Shown here in pieces: positions 9,076-18,500 of a DNA stretch of 64,000 nucleotides (position 1 is the first letter of the stretch; the number at the start of each line of letters is the position of its first letter). This DNA comes from Mesorhizobium sp. CA14. GTDB lineage: Bacteria > Pseudomonadota > Alphaproteobacteria > Rhizobiales > Rhizobiaceae. The stretch spans positions 1 through 64,000 of the forward strand of contig NZ_JAIUHR010000032.1 of the NCBI RefSeq assembly GCF_020165195.1. The letters are read 5' to 3'. The notes below the pieces were generated by a model. It had not been told where the DNA came from. It ran no database searches and saw only the letters and a list, made by a program, of their open reading frames with translations. Both the position numbers and the translations under genes were made by a program.

Positions 9076-9150
9076 TGGCGTTCCTTGTTTCGGCGCAGCT
9101 GGACCGGTTCATCCTTTCACGGAAACAGCGGGCCTGCTCTTTCTCTTGTT

Positions 9151-9224
9151 TTTACGCAATCGGGACGGAGGGTTACGGCGGAGGCGCCGAGTCTAACTGC
9201 CCACATTTATCCTGGAACTGCTCC
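9151..9224. repeat. dispersed repeat family E, long form
   Basis: Begins ACGCAATCGGGACGG and ends TATCCTGGAACTGCTCC, with a central GGTTACGGCGGAGGCGCCGAG. The same arrangement recurs at 60553-60628 and, decayed, at about 9875-9941. Short forms lacking the central block lie at 9591-9642 and 34974-35076. Confidence 0.65.
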
Positions 9225-9232
9225 AAAGCGAT

Positions 9233-9565
9233 TCAGTGTTCACGGGACCGCTGAACCGTCCTAAGTCCCTGATTTGACCGTGTGCCTGCCCCGGGACCGC
9301 TCTGCGCTTCCACGACGCGCGTAGAAGTCGAAACGGAGTCCGATTGTTCCGGTGCGGGCCGGTAAAATATCGATAAAAGACTGAAATATCCAGAAAGCGC
9401 CGGCCGCGATGCCGAGACGAGTTCGTTCGCCTGGCCGGCGAGCTCTTCCGCTTGCTCGCGCGTGAGGCCAAGCAGCACCATGTCCGGCATCTGCGCCGGG
9501 TAACCGGACCGCAGATCATAAACCATCCATTGGCCGCATGGATCCTGTAAGGCTGTGAACCTCAT
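9233..9565 (-). CDS. short conserved protein, paralogue of the 8878-9075 product
   Basis: 110 residues from the ATG at 9565. The first 50 residues match the neighbouring 8878-9075 product; the remaining 60 (Ser-, Arg- and Gly-rich) have no counterpart and may be read-through into non-coding sequence. The original stop may have been lost. Function not recognised. Confidence 0.5.
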   Translation of the reverse strand: MRFTALQDPCGQWMVYDLRSGYPAQMPDMVLLGLTREQAEELAGQANELVSASRPALSGYFSLLSIFYRPAPEQSDSVSTSTRVVEAQSGPGAGTRSNQGLRTVQRSREH

Positions 9566-9590
9566 AACGCTTTGGCCCAGTTCTTTACCT

Positions 9591-9642
9591 TGACGCAATT
9601 CCGAACGGAAAACCGCGCTCAAACCTTTCCTGGAATTGTTCT
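9591..9642. repeat. dispersed repeat family E, short form
   Basis: GACGCAATTCCGAACGGAAAA followed by TTTCCTGGAATTGTTCT. The AATTCC and GGAATT ends are inverted, so the transcript can fold into a hairpin. No gene is supported between 9643 and 10042; a decayed long-form copy lies near 9875-9941. Confidence 0.65.
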
Positions 9643-9999
9643 GGCCCCAACATAACGATTTTGCGGGAATGCGCCCCGCGAGACTGCCCGGCCGGATGAA
9701 TTCCGGCACTTTCACACAACATAGAATTGTCGGGCGCCCCGCAAAAGAGGCTCTGCAGTCCCTTCGGCATGCGACCCAAGTCTGACGGGCCGCGGATACT
9801 TTCCGGATGACGAACGTGCCTGTCTGAAGGAAAATATCGCGTGAACCATGTGCTTTGGTCTCTTTGCGGGAGATCCGTGGCGGAAGGCTACGGCGAAGAC
9901 GACGAAGCCTAACCGCTCACATTTGGACTTGCTCAAACGGCCCTCACTGGAGGTTCGGCGCACTTTTGGGTTGGGCGTGGTTGCAAGCCTTAAACGCGA

Positions 10000-10024
10000 A
10001 AAAGCCGCGGAGACCGCGGCTTTT
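10000..10024 (-). terminator. rho-independent terminator, original tRNA-Gly terminator
   Basis: Perfect inverted repeat AAAAGCCGCGG - AGA - CCGCGGCTTTT. On the minus strand the stem is followed by a T run. Before the island inserted, this hairpin would have lain just downstream of the tRNA-Gly gene that now sits 23 kb away. Confidence 0.8.
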
Positions 10025-10042
10025 CGTTTGCTTGCTTCCTGA

Positions 10043-10098
10043 AGGAAACTGGAGCGGGTGAGGCGATTCGAACGCCCGACCCCAACCTTGGCAAGGTT
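10043..10098. repeat. left attachment site (56-bp direct repeat)
   Basis: Identical to 32992-33047. It contains the tRNA-Gly 3' end from the anticodon loop to CCA (10050-10098, minus orientation) plus 7 bp beyond. The divergence point falls in the anticodon stem-loop, a usual crossover region for tyrosine integrases. Confidence 0.95.
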
Positions 10099-10210
10099 AG
10101 AGATGGGCTACTCTACGCTATTCAGCAGTATCCGGGAGTACGATAACTTATTGATAAAACTTGACATTATTTCCAGACGTTCGCTAGGGTAATCCAGCCT
10201 TTTCCTTCAC

Positions 10211-10231
10211 GGTGTTGACCAGGTGTTGACC
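10211..10231. promoter_or_regulatory. integrase arm-type repeat, left end
   Basis: Two copies of GGTGTTGACC spaced one base apart (11-bp period, about one helical turn), 112 bp inside the left core site. The same tandem pair occurs at 32912-32931 near the right end. They are likely integrase N-terminal-domain binding sites and also overlap the integrase promoter region, which would allow self-repression. Confidence 0.7.
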
Positions 10232-10258
10232 AATGAGGGCCTTTGAGGAGATGGATCG

Positions 10259-11716
10259 GTGGCAAAGCGCGTTGGTGTGGCCCTCACAAAACGGGTGGTT
10301 GACGCTGCCGAGAGGAGCGACCGACGCTACTTCGTCTGGGACAGCGAGTTGTCCGGCTTCGGTCTGCGCGTGGAAAAAAGCGGCGCGAAGACCTTCGTCG
10401 TTCGGTATCGCGCCGAAGGTGGTGGTCGATCGGCTGCACAGCGGTACGTGACCATCGGCAGGTTAGGTACGCTTACTCCAGAGCAGGCGCGCAAGCAGGC
10501 GAAAGCTGTCCTTGGAGGCGTCGCCAAGGGTGAAGATCCCGCGGATGAGCGCCGCGCGAAGCGACGCGAGATGAAGATAACTGGCTTGATCGACCTCTAC
10601 GAAGACGAAGGCTGCGTCATCCAGCGCGGGAAACGGCAGGGTCAGCCGATGAAGCCGTTGACGAAGCAACTCACACTGGCACGCTTGCGCAACCATGTTG
10701 TGCCGTTGCTCGGACACAAGCGCGTCAGCGAATTGAATGCTGGTGACATCGAACGGTTCGTCCGCGATGTCACCGCTGGCAAGGCTAATCGAGACGAGAA
10801 ATTAGGCCCACGCAGACGCATCATCGTACGCGGTGGGGAAGGAGCGGCTCGAAAGGTCGTGCGAGATTTGTCTGCTGTTTTCAGCTTCGCGATTCGAAGC
10901 GAGATCGTAGAGAGGAACCCTTGCGAGACGGCCGCCGTCCGCAAGACCGACAATCAGCGGAAACGGTTCCTTGTCCTCGATGAAGTGACGCGCCTTGGAT
11001 CGGCCCTGGATGAACTGGAGGCCGAAGGGGTTAATCCCAAGGCAATTAACATTGCGCGGCTCTGGGCGCTGACTGGCTGCCGCCGAGAGGAGATCGCATC
11101 GCTCAAATGGACCGAGGTGAATTTCGCAGAGGGACTTTTGGAGCTCGACGATAGCAAGACGGGGAGGTCGATCCGTCCCCTGGGAGCGGCAGCAGTTGCG
11201 CTGCTCGAAAGTCTCCCACGTGAGGCGGGCAGCAATTTCGTGTTCCCGGCCGCGCGTGGAGATAGCTATTTTCAGGGCACCAAGCGCATTTGGGCAAAGG
11301 CGATCACGAAGGCGAAGCTCCCAGGGGTTACCCCCCATACTCTTAGGCATACGATTGGCTCGACCGCGATTTCGACGGGTGAAGCGCTAGCACTCACCGG
11401 CGCGATCTTGGGCCATTCAAATCCGCGTTCGACCGCTATCTATGCTCACGTGCAAAACGACCCGTCTCGGCGTGCCGCCAATCGCGTGACGAAGAAAATT
11501 GCTGCCGCTCTCGCCGGCAACCAGCTCTCGCGCAAGCTCTTGAGAAAATCCGAGGCGGAGGATGGTTCAACCGATCTCGAAACGTTAACTCAGGTATTGT
11601 CCGCTCGGCTCCTGGTCGAGGGGATCGATGAAGTACGCGTTAAGGCGATCGTGATGGACATGATAGCAGCGCGCGAGGCGGATCCCGCCAAACATGGTAC
11701 GTCCCGTGCAACCTAA
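10259..11716 (+). CDS. site-specific tyrosine recombinase (island integrase)
   Basis: Integrates and excises the island at tRNA-Gly. 485 residues. The N-terminus (WDSELSGFGLRVEKSGAKTF) is the DUF4102-type arm-binding domain; a core-binding helical domain spans about 105-220; the catalytic domain follows with R275 (TGCRREE), K300 (DSKTGRS), H360-x-x-R363 (HTLRHT), H386 (LGHS) and nucleophile Y395 (AIYAHV). All key residues are present. The GTG start at 10259 has GAGGAG about ten bases upstream. It lies next to the truncated tRNA end, not the intact tRNA. Confidence 0.95.
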   Translation: MAKRVGVALTKRVVDAAERSDRRYFVWDSELSGFGLRVEKSGAKTFVVRYRAEGGGRSAAQRYVTIGRLGTLTPEQARKQAKAVLGGVAKGEDPADERRAKRREMKITGLIDLYEDEGCVIQRGKRQGQPMKPLTKQLTLARLRNHVVPLLGHKRVSELNAGDIERFVRDVTAGKANRDEKLGPRRRIIVRGGEGAARKVVRDLSAVFSFAIRSEIVERNPCETAAVRKTDNQRKRFLVLDEVTRLGSALDELEAEGVNPKAINIARLWALTGCRREEIASLKWTEVNFAEGLLELDDSKTGRSIRPLGAAAVALLESLPREAGSNFVFPAARGDSYFQGTKRIWAKAITKAKLPGVTPHTLRHTIGSTAISTGEALALTGAILGHSNPRSTAIYAHVQNDPSRRAANRVTKKIAAALAGNQLSRKLLRKSEAEDGSTDLETLTQVLSARLLVEGIDEVRVKAIVMDMIAAREADPAKHGTSRAT

Positions 11717-11773
11717 CTTGTTGTCAAAAATTTACGGGTATGAGAGAACGTTGTGACCGAGGGAGACCGTCGT

Positions 11774-11995
11774 ATGGAACAGCGAATCACTGAAGCAAGA
11801 GATGCGTTGATGCGGCATATCCGCAAAGAAAACCGAGCCGTGGATCCCAAGCGGCTCGTGGAGCTTCTGACGGCGGATGGGTACTCACGCCGTGAAATTC
11901 AAGCTGCGTTGCATCTAGCCATGAGCCGCAATCAGATTCGAATCGACAGAGAGATGCGTTTCTTTAGGCCAGGCAAAACTTTGCAGGCTGCTTAA
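11774..11995 (+). CDS. small winged-helix-like protein of unknown function
   Basis: 73 residues from the ATG at 11774, which has GAGGGAG eight bases upstream; a GTG at 11753 would add seven residues. The sequence (DPKRLVELLTADGYSRREIQ, then MSRNQIRIDREMRFFRPG) has the helix-helix-beta hairpin look of a winged helix, suggesting nucleic-acid binding or a partner of the downstream dNTPase, whose start is 7 bp beyond the stop. No family is recognised. Confidence 0.65.
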   Translation: MEQRITEARDALMRHIRKENRAVDPKRLVELLTADGYSRREIQAALHLAMSRNQIRIDREMRFFRPGKTLQAA

Positions 11996-12002
11996 ATCGC
12001 GA

Positions 12003-13301
12003 ATGGTATCGCGTGTATGGACGGATGCGGCTCGGAGGAAGCGCCTCCACAGCACACCTGAAAAAGACCAGCGAAAACCTTTTGAGGTCGATCGCGATAG
12101 GATTCAATATTCTTCCGCGCTGCATCGTCTCGCCGGCGTCACCCAGATTGTTCGAGTAGGCGAAGCCGATGTGTTTCACACTCGGCAGCAGCACACGTAT
12201 AAGGTGGCCCAAGTTGGGCGACGGCTCGCTCAGAATTGTATCGATGCTGATCCTAAGCTCGCGAGGAAGCTGGGGGTCGAGGTTGAGGTAGTCGAGGCTG
12301 CCTGTCTTGCCCACGATCTAGGCCATCCCCCATTTGGGCACGCCGGGGAAGCCAAGCTTGATGGATTGGTAGAGCAAAAAGGTGACCTTGATGGATTTGA
12401 AGGCAATGCTCAAACTTTCCGAATTCTAACCAAGCTGGGCGTACGATATCCAGACTGTCTGGGCCTGGATTTGACCCGCGCTACCCTTGCGGCGTGTCTA
12501 AAGTACCCTTGGACCCGAGACCCGACAAAGCCTGAACGGAGCAGTAAGTGGGGCGCTTACAAGGTCGATCAAGCCGACTTTGATTTTGCGAGAAAATACC
12601 AGGACCACGCGTTCCAAACCACAGAAGCCGCGCTGATGGACTGGGCCGATGACATTGCCTATTCAGTTCACGATTTAGAGGACTTTCACAGAGTCGGAGC
12701 CATACCCTGGAACCACATCCTCAATGAGGGCTCCCAAGAAATCATCCGTAAGACCCATGAAGTCTGGTTCGGCGCGCCGAGTGAAGCGCTCGCCCAACTA
12801 AATGAGGGGTTCGAGCGCTTAGCTCTTGTCCTCAACACGACATTTAGCGTGCTTCTGAATACGTCTTACGAAGGGTCACGAGAGCAGCGAGTGGCACTCC
12901 GCAGCCTAACGTCGTTCCTAATTGGACGCTTCCTGACAGCGGCGAAATTGACCGAAGAAGGAAATGGATTGCACATTCCATTGGACACTCTAGCGGAGGT
13001 CAAACTTCTCAAACAGATTACAAAACAATATATTATCTCTAACCCTTCTTTGATAGCTCAGCAGCTGGGTCAAAAGAAGGTTATAGCCGAGCTATTCGAT
13101 ATTCTATGGGAGAATTCTGAAAAAGGATGCCCAAAATTTCTGCCTGTTAGATTGAGATATATTTGGGAAATTGGCGAAGGTCAAAGAGCACGATTTGCGG
13201 CAGACTGCATCTCAAGCTTGACTGAGCATGAAGTTATGGCGCTGTATGGAAGATTGTGCGGCCTCTCTGGGGGATCAGTTTTGGACCCAATCGTACGATA
13301 A
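12003..13301 (+). CDS. HD-domain deoxynucleoside triphosphate triphosphohydrolase (dGTPase-like)
   Basis: Predicted to hydrolyse dNTPs to deoxynucleoside and triphosphate. 432 residues with the dGTPase family order: DRDRIQYSSALHRLAGVTQI (30-49), HTRQQHTYKV (59-68), the metal-binding HD of ACLAHDLGHPPFGHAGE (100-116), EGNAQTFRIL (133-142) and DWADDIAYSVHD (213-224). It is a cargo gene inside a tRNA island, not the housekeeping copy, and its 3' third is visibly richer in A+T. Island-borne dGTPases can starve phages of dNTPs; that role is inferred here. It converges on the CoiA-like gene. Confidence 0.85.
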   Translation: MVSRVWTDAARRKRLHSTPEKDQRKPFEVDRDRIQYSSALHRLAGVTQIVRVGEADVFHTRQQHTYKVAQVGRRLAQNCIDADPKLARKLGVEVEVVEAACLAHDLGHPPFGHAGEAKLDGLVEQKGDLDGFEGNAQTFRILTKLGVRYPDCLGLDLTRATLAACLKYPWTRDPTKPERSSKWGAYKVDQADFDFARKYQDHAFQTTEAALMDWADDIAYSVHDLEDFHRVGAIPWNHILNEGSQEIIRKTHEVWFGAPSEALAQLNEGFERLALVLNTTFSVLLNTSYEGSREQRVALRSLTSFLIGRFLTAAKLTEEGNGLHIPLDTLAEVKLLKQITKQYIISNPSLIAQQLGQKKVIAELFDILWENSEKGCPKFLPVRLRYIWEIGEGQRARFAADCISSLTEHEVMALYGRLCGLSGGSVLDPIVR

Positions 13302-13415
13302 GCGTTTGGGCTTTCCCGTCCACGGCAAGCTACCTCACCGGTTAGAGGCGACTCACAAATCCCGAAACACATCCATTTCGACCCTCTGCCCTTCGGGATG
13401 CCCCGCTTAGCGAGT

Positions 13416-15326
13416 CTAGAATGGGTGATTTCGTTTAGAGCCGAAGGCTTTTATCCAGATGTCTAGCTTCCGAAGGACTGATTGGTAGCTTCTCTCGTCC
13501 CGGCAGAAAATGATGGCTGTCGCACGGTTGTAGTCATCATCTCTGTCGCTCAGGAACGCTTCGGCCTCATTCTTGCTCAATCGCTGTTCAACCGCTTTCC
13601 GCAGTTTCTGACGCCACATATTTGCTTCGGCTAGGCTCTCACGGTCAGCCTGTTGGCGGCGCTCAATCGCGGAAAGTATTTCACGCGCCTTCCCGGCGGC
13701 GTGATAGCCATGATAAGCGGCCTCTAAAGGGGAGCGACCGTCGAGATCAGGATGCGCTTGGCTCAGCCATGCGCCGGGGTCGTTGAGTACCGTTTCGGCG
13801 TACTCCGCAAGCTCTTTCTGCCGATTGATTTTGATTGTCTCAGCTTGCACGGCAGCTCTGGCCTTCTTCTCCGCCTCCTGCGTGGCAACAACAGCCAGGC
13901 GACGATCGCATTCGTTTGCAATCGGAAGGCCCAAAAGTTCACGTACGTCAGTGCGAGTGCCGTTGAAAAGGCCAACGATGGCGCGCAACTCAGCTTCAAC
14001 GGGTTGCATCGTGCGCGTGCTTGCCAGCAGGGCGGCGTACGGTTCAGCTGTCTCCGGGTTGGTCATGTTCAGCCAATCCTTAACGGTCATTCCGCCGCGT
14101 TCTTTGTCAGGCAGCTGATCTAGAAGCCATCCGACAGTCTCGTGTATTACCTTTCGGGCGGATGCCGACTCCATCTCTTCCATGACCAGCTCAAGCCAGG
14201 CCGAGGCTACGACTGGCGAAACTGCGAAACCGTGCGTCCAATCCAATGCGACGCCAACTGCCGTTAGATATTTCAGATAGAATTCCACAGCCCTCCATGG
14301 CGCCGCAAAGCGACTGTCCAGCGCCGCGGTAGCCGCCTCAAGATCATTGCTGATCCATCTGAATTCCGGGCGGACCAGGCCCGTGCTCGCGAGGTGCTTC
14401 GTCACTGAAACTGCTGTTGGCAGCTTCTTCCCAAGCTTTTTGCCATACAAGACGTCGGCAATAACGATAGCCTGCCAGTTGCTAGGATGCGTGGTGAAGC
14501 ACGCGTAGCCGGCAACTTCCACACCAATGTGTTTGTCCAGGCCGATGCCGCGCAAAATATCGATGGTTGATATGGGCAGAGGTTCCGGATTTGAGCGTAG
14601 AGCAGTGTCGTAGGCCCGGGCTTTCTGTCGAGCATCGGCCGTCAGTTTGTTCGCAGCAGCGACCAGCGCGGCGGCAGCCTCTTTTTGCAACTCTACAACA
14701 GCTTTGTCGATCGCCTCATTAAACAGCCATTTCCGAGGGGCCGAACGAATCACTGCGTCGGCAACTACCTCTGGCCTGGCATCCCTGGGCAGTTGCAAAA
14801 GATCAATTTCTATCGCCGCGATGCCGTGTTGGCGGATGCGTCGAATCTTTTCATCGTCACAGGGGTGGGTGACAGCAATTTCTACAAACAGTTTCCGTCC
14901 TTTGATAGTGACATACAGATCAGGCACTATCTGTTCGGGGTCTCGGAACTCAAGAGTCGCCGACTCCAGCTCTATCTTTTCACGACCCGGCAGAAGCCGT
15001 TCAACGTCCCCATGACTTGCGATTCGCTTTGGGACGAACAGGATGAGCTGATCCTTGATAATCTGCTTGGCTAGCTTGTGCAGGGAGGTTTCCGGACCTC
15101 CGCCGCAGGCATCGCGGTGATGGTGCGCGAAATGCGGTGTCCTTGCCAAAGTCTTAGCGACCAGGTGACTCCCGCACATGCCAGGACAGATGCAATCGCA
15201 TCGAAGGCCGCGCTCGGCCGCCGAGATGTGTATCAGGCTTCCATCTGCCTTCTGCCCATACACAAGCTCGGCACGATCGGTACCGTATTTATTGCGCAAA
15301 TGTGCATGACTTTCGTAACCTGTCAT
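13416..15326 (-). CDS. CoiA-like predicted nuclease with N-terminal Cys cluster
   Basis: 636 residues. The first 90 carry a Cys-rich motif (C43, C45, C47, C51, C74) interleaved with HFAHHH (65-70) and SLHKLAKQIIKDQL, typical of the competence CoiA-like family. Next comes a restriction-endonuclease-like core with PDLYV (D136) and LFVEIAVTHP (E149). The catalytic Lys of PD-(D/E)xK is not clear. The rest is helical, with a charged coiled-coil-like segment near residues 470-600. Function inferred as a DNA- or RNA-cleaving effector; target unknown. Confidence 0.65.
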   Translation of the reverse strand: MTGYESHAHLRNKYGTDRAELVYGQKADGSLIHISAAERGLRCDCICPGMCGSHLVAKTLARTPHFAHHHRDACGGGPETSLHKLAKQIIKDQLILFVPKRIASHGDVERLLPGREKIELESATLEFRDPEQIVPDLYVTIKGRKLFVEIAVTHPCDDEKIRRIRQHGIAAIEIDLLQLPRDARPEVVADAVIRSAPRKWLFNEAIDKAVVELQKEAAAALVAAANKLTADARQKARAYDTALRSNPEPLPISTIDILRGIGLDKHIGVEVAGYACFTTHPSNWQAIVIADVLYGKKLGKKLPTAVSVTKHLASTGLVRPEFRWISNDLEAATAALDSRFAAPWRAVEFYLKYLTAVGVALDWTHGFAVSPVVASAWLELVMEEMESASARKVIHETVGWLLDQLPDKERGGMTVKDWLNMTNPETAEPYAALLASTRTMQPVEAELRAIVGLFNGTRTDVRELLGLPIANECDRRLAVVATQEAEKKARAAVQAETIKINRQKELAEYAETVLNDPGAWLSQAHPDLDGRSPLEAAYHGYHAAGKAREILSAIERRQQADRESLAEANMWRQKLRKAVEQRLSKNEAEAFLSDRDDDYNRATAIIFCRDERSYQSVLRKLDIWIKAFGSKRNHPF

Positions 15327-15561
15327 CTGGCAACCGAACTATGTCGAATCGCAGTCGGCTACATCAAAGCACGCGGAAGGTTGTGCGGTAATCACCCCAT
15401 ACTTGGTCGAATGAGTCTCACCATCGAGCTTGCAAACCTTTGCTCTGGGCGCCTTCGGCCGAATTTCGCCCGCTTGCTGCCGAGGCCGGGATAATCCGCC
15501 TTTGCCGCATGGCAAGTGCGACCAGTAGCTGAAGTCCGCAGGTTGCAAGTTTCTCGCTGAC

Positions 15562-15580
15562 GTCATATGTTTTATATGAC
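15562..15580 (+). promoter_or_regulatory. inverted-repeat operator abutting a start codon
   Basis: GTCATAT - 5 bp - ATATGAC, a perfect 7-bp inverted repeat that ends on the base before the ATG of the HTH-containing giant gene. There is no Shine-Dalgarno sequence in front of that ATG. The position suggests direct repression by the protein's own helix-turn-helix. Nothing else is recognised in 15327-15561. Confidence 0.6.
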
Positions 15581-18500
15581 ATGGAAAATTCGAACCCTCC
15601 GGATGAACTTACACCCAGGCACGTTCGGGCAGCTCGTGCCCTGCTAGCTTGGTCGCAGCAGGATCTTGCAAAGGCAGCTAACGTCGGAACATCGACTATT
15701 GCCGACTTCGAGCGGGGTTCCCGCACACCGGTCGCCAACAATGCCCACGCAATTCGCGCGGCCCTGGAGCGTGAGGGCATCCGTTTCCTGCCTACCGGCG
15801 CTGTGATCGGCCCACCCGTACCGGCCATCGTGGGCAGCGACACTGCGGGAACTCCGGTTCGCTGGGTCAGCGCGCAGGACCTCTCGGATTGGGCCGATCG
15901 TATGGATGGTCCAGTTAGCTTGCCCACGCTGCTGGCAAAGTTGGTCCATGCCGCAACCGATACTAATATAGAGTTGCGGTTTCCGTCTGACGAAGGGGTT
16001 CGTCATTCAGGATGGGATGGAGTAACCTCTACCGCCAGCACCAACGCTTATGTTCCGAAGGGGCGTGCCGGCTGGGAACTTGGTGTACAACGGCGCAACA
16101 TTCAGCAGAAGGCAACTGAGGACTACGAAAAGCGGACCGCTGACCCGAGCCCGCTCGATCCCGCAACCTCCGCCTTTATTTTCGTCACACTCCGGCATTG
16201 GCCGAATAAAGATGCCTGGGCAAAGAGTCGTCAGGAAGAAGGCCCGTGGCGAGAAGTCCGAGTGTATGACGCCAACGATCTTGTGCATTGGATCGAGCGG
16301 CATCCGGCGGTCGGCCTCTGGATTGCGACTCGTCTCAACAAGAGGCCGCCCGGAACTCGTGAACTCGACGAGATTTGGGAGGAGTGGTCGCTCGCCCCCG
16401 AGTGGCGGCTGACTGAGGACCTCGTGCTTGCTGATCGGAGTGAGGATTCTGCTGAGGTCCTGCGATGGCTGCGAGGTCAGCCATCCGTCCTTTCAGTCCA
16501 AGCGACCTCGACAGACGAGGTGGCGGCGTTCTTACATGCTACGCTGAACGAGCTTCCCGACGATCTCGCGGCGACGTATCGTGCACGTACACTGGTTGTG
16601 ACCACAGCGGATGCGGCTCGAGCTCTGACTGCCGCGCAGGCGCCCCTAATCCTGCTTTTCACGGAGCCTGATCCGGGAGTCGCTCGCACCCTCACCAAGC
16701 GCGGGCACTTCGTACTCCAGGCCTATGACGAGCGCCTAATCAGCCGTGGCGAGGTTCGAGCCTTAGCGCGACCCTCGCGGGAGGGTATTGCCAATGCCCT
16801 CCAAGCGGCGGGCATATCCGAATCTAGGGCAGACGCGCTGGCCCGAGACAGTGCACGAAATCTTGCCGTTTTACGTCGGCTAATGGAGAGCGCTCCCGGG
16901 CGCATACCCACGTGGGCAGAGACGACTCCGCCAAAGGCGCTGCTGGCGGCACTGCTAGCCGGCGGCTGGATCGAGACAAGCGAGGGCGATCGCGCGCGAC
17001 TGGCCGAACTTGCAGACCAACCTTATGACACAGCAATCGGCAACTTGACGCCACTTGCAGGGGCTTTTGACAGTCCGCTCCAAAAAGTCGGGGAAGCGTG
17101 GCGCATCTCGTCGCCGTCAGACGCTTGGATCCTGCTGGCCCACCATATAACGCCCGCCGATCTCGACCGCTTCGAAAATGTTGCCCAAGCTGTTTTGGGC
17201 GCCCCCGACCCTCGTTTTGACATGGAGCCCGGTGACCGCTGGATGGCCAACATCCACGGCGTTCACCCAAGCTATTCGGGCCTGCTTCGACATGGCGTGG
17301 GTCAAGTCCTGATCCTGCTAGCGCTTTGGGGCAGCAAGGTCCGCACGGTCGCAGATGCTCCAAGACGCGCAGATGCAATCGTCGCGCGGCTGCTCCGAGA
17401 CGCCGATGCGCAGCGCTGGTGGTCGCTCTCCGGCGACTTCCGGCTCCTCGCTGAAGCCTCGCCCAATGCCTTCCTGACCGCCATAGAAGACAGCCTCGAC
17501 CAAAACGATCCGCCGATCGCCGCGCTGTTTGGCCACGATGATGGTGGCGTCTTCGGGCAAGAGCACCTGTCCGATTTGATGTGGGCTCTGGAATCCCTCG
17601 CCTGGTCGCCTGATTGGATGCCACGTGTAACCAACGTTCTCGCGCGCCTCGATGCAATCGACGTCAAGCCACGCAAATACATTAACGGACCCATGAATAG
17701 CCTCAGGGAAGTTCATCTCTTGTGGAGTCCGCAAACTTACGCCACCCAAGAACAGCGCATCCGCGCCCTCGACGTGGTGCGTAAACGCGAGCCGGCCACT
17801 GCGTGGAAGTTGATGCTTGGTGTGCTGCCGAGCGGCCATGATACCTCAAGTCCGTCACCGCTGCCGCGCTGGCGCGACTTCAGTATCGACAAACCCGAGC
17901 TGGTGACTTGGAATCTGATCGGGCGGGGTGTGGCGAAGATCCGCGAACGGCTGATCGCCGACGTTGGTGTCGATCCCCAGCGTTGGTTGGTACTGCTGGA
18001 CCGACTCGGTGACCTTTCCCCCGACCTAAGTTCGGTGCTTGAGGCGCTAGATGTAGCCGAAAGCACGGTTACGGACGACGGCGATCGAGCCGCACTTTGG
18101 GAAAAGCTTCGAAGGGTCTTGCACCATCATCGAGCGTTTCCAGATGCCGAGTGGTCATTACCAGAGGACGTGCTAACACGGCTGGAAGTGGTTTATGAAC
18201 GCTTCGCGCCCAAGAATCCGTTGGCGTGTGTAGCTTGGCTGTTTAACGGCTCGGTCGCTTTGCCCAAACCACCAGGCACGGGCTGGAGGGATGAGCAGCA
18301 CGAGGTCGAGGTTGCACGAAAGGACGCGGCACAAGCTGTCTTTAACAACGGAGGGGTTCCGGCGGTTCTCGGCTTGGCCCGACTGGCCGACAGCGCTGGC
18401 TATATTGGCAAGGCGCTCTATGAGAGCGGCGTCTCGACCATTGACCTGGAGTCGTTGGTCGAAGCGGCTGTTAGAAGTGGCGATGCGCGCGAGCGCGCCG

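Noticed and set aside
9712..9963. 83-residue minus-strand frame
   Set aside because: It covers a decayed copy of repeat family E and has no conserved protein features.
10050..10098. A second tRNA-Gly gene at the left end
   Set aside because: Only the 3' 49 nt are present; the D-arm and 5' acceptor strand are missing. It is the att remnant.
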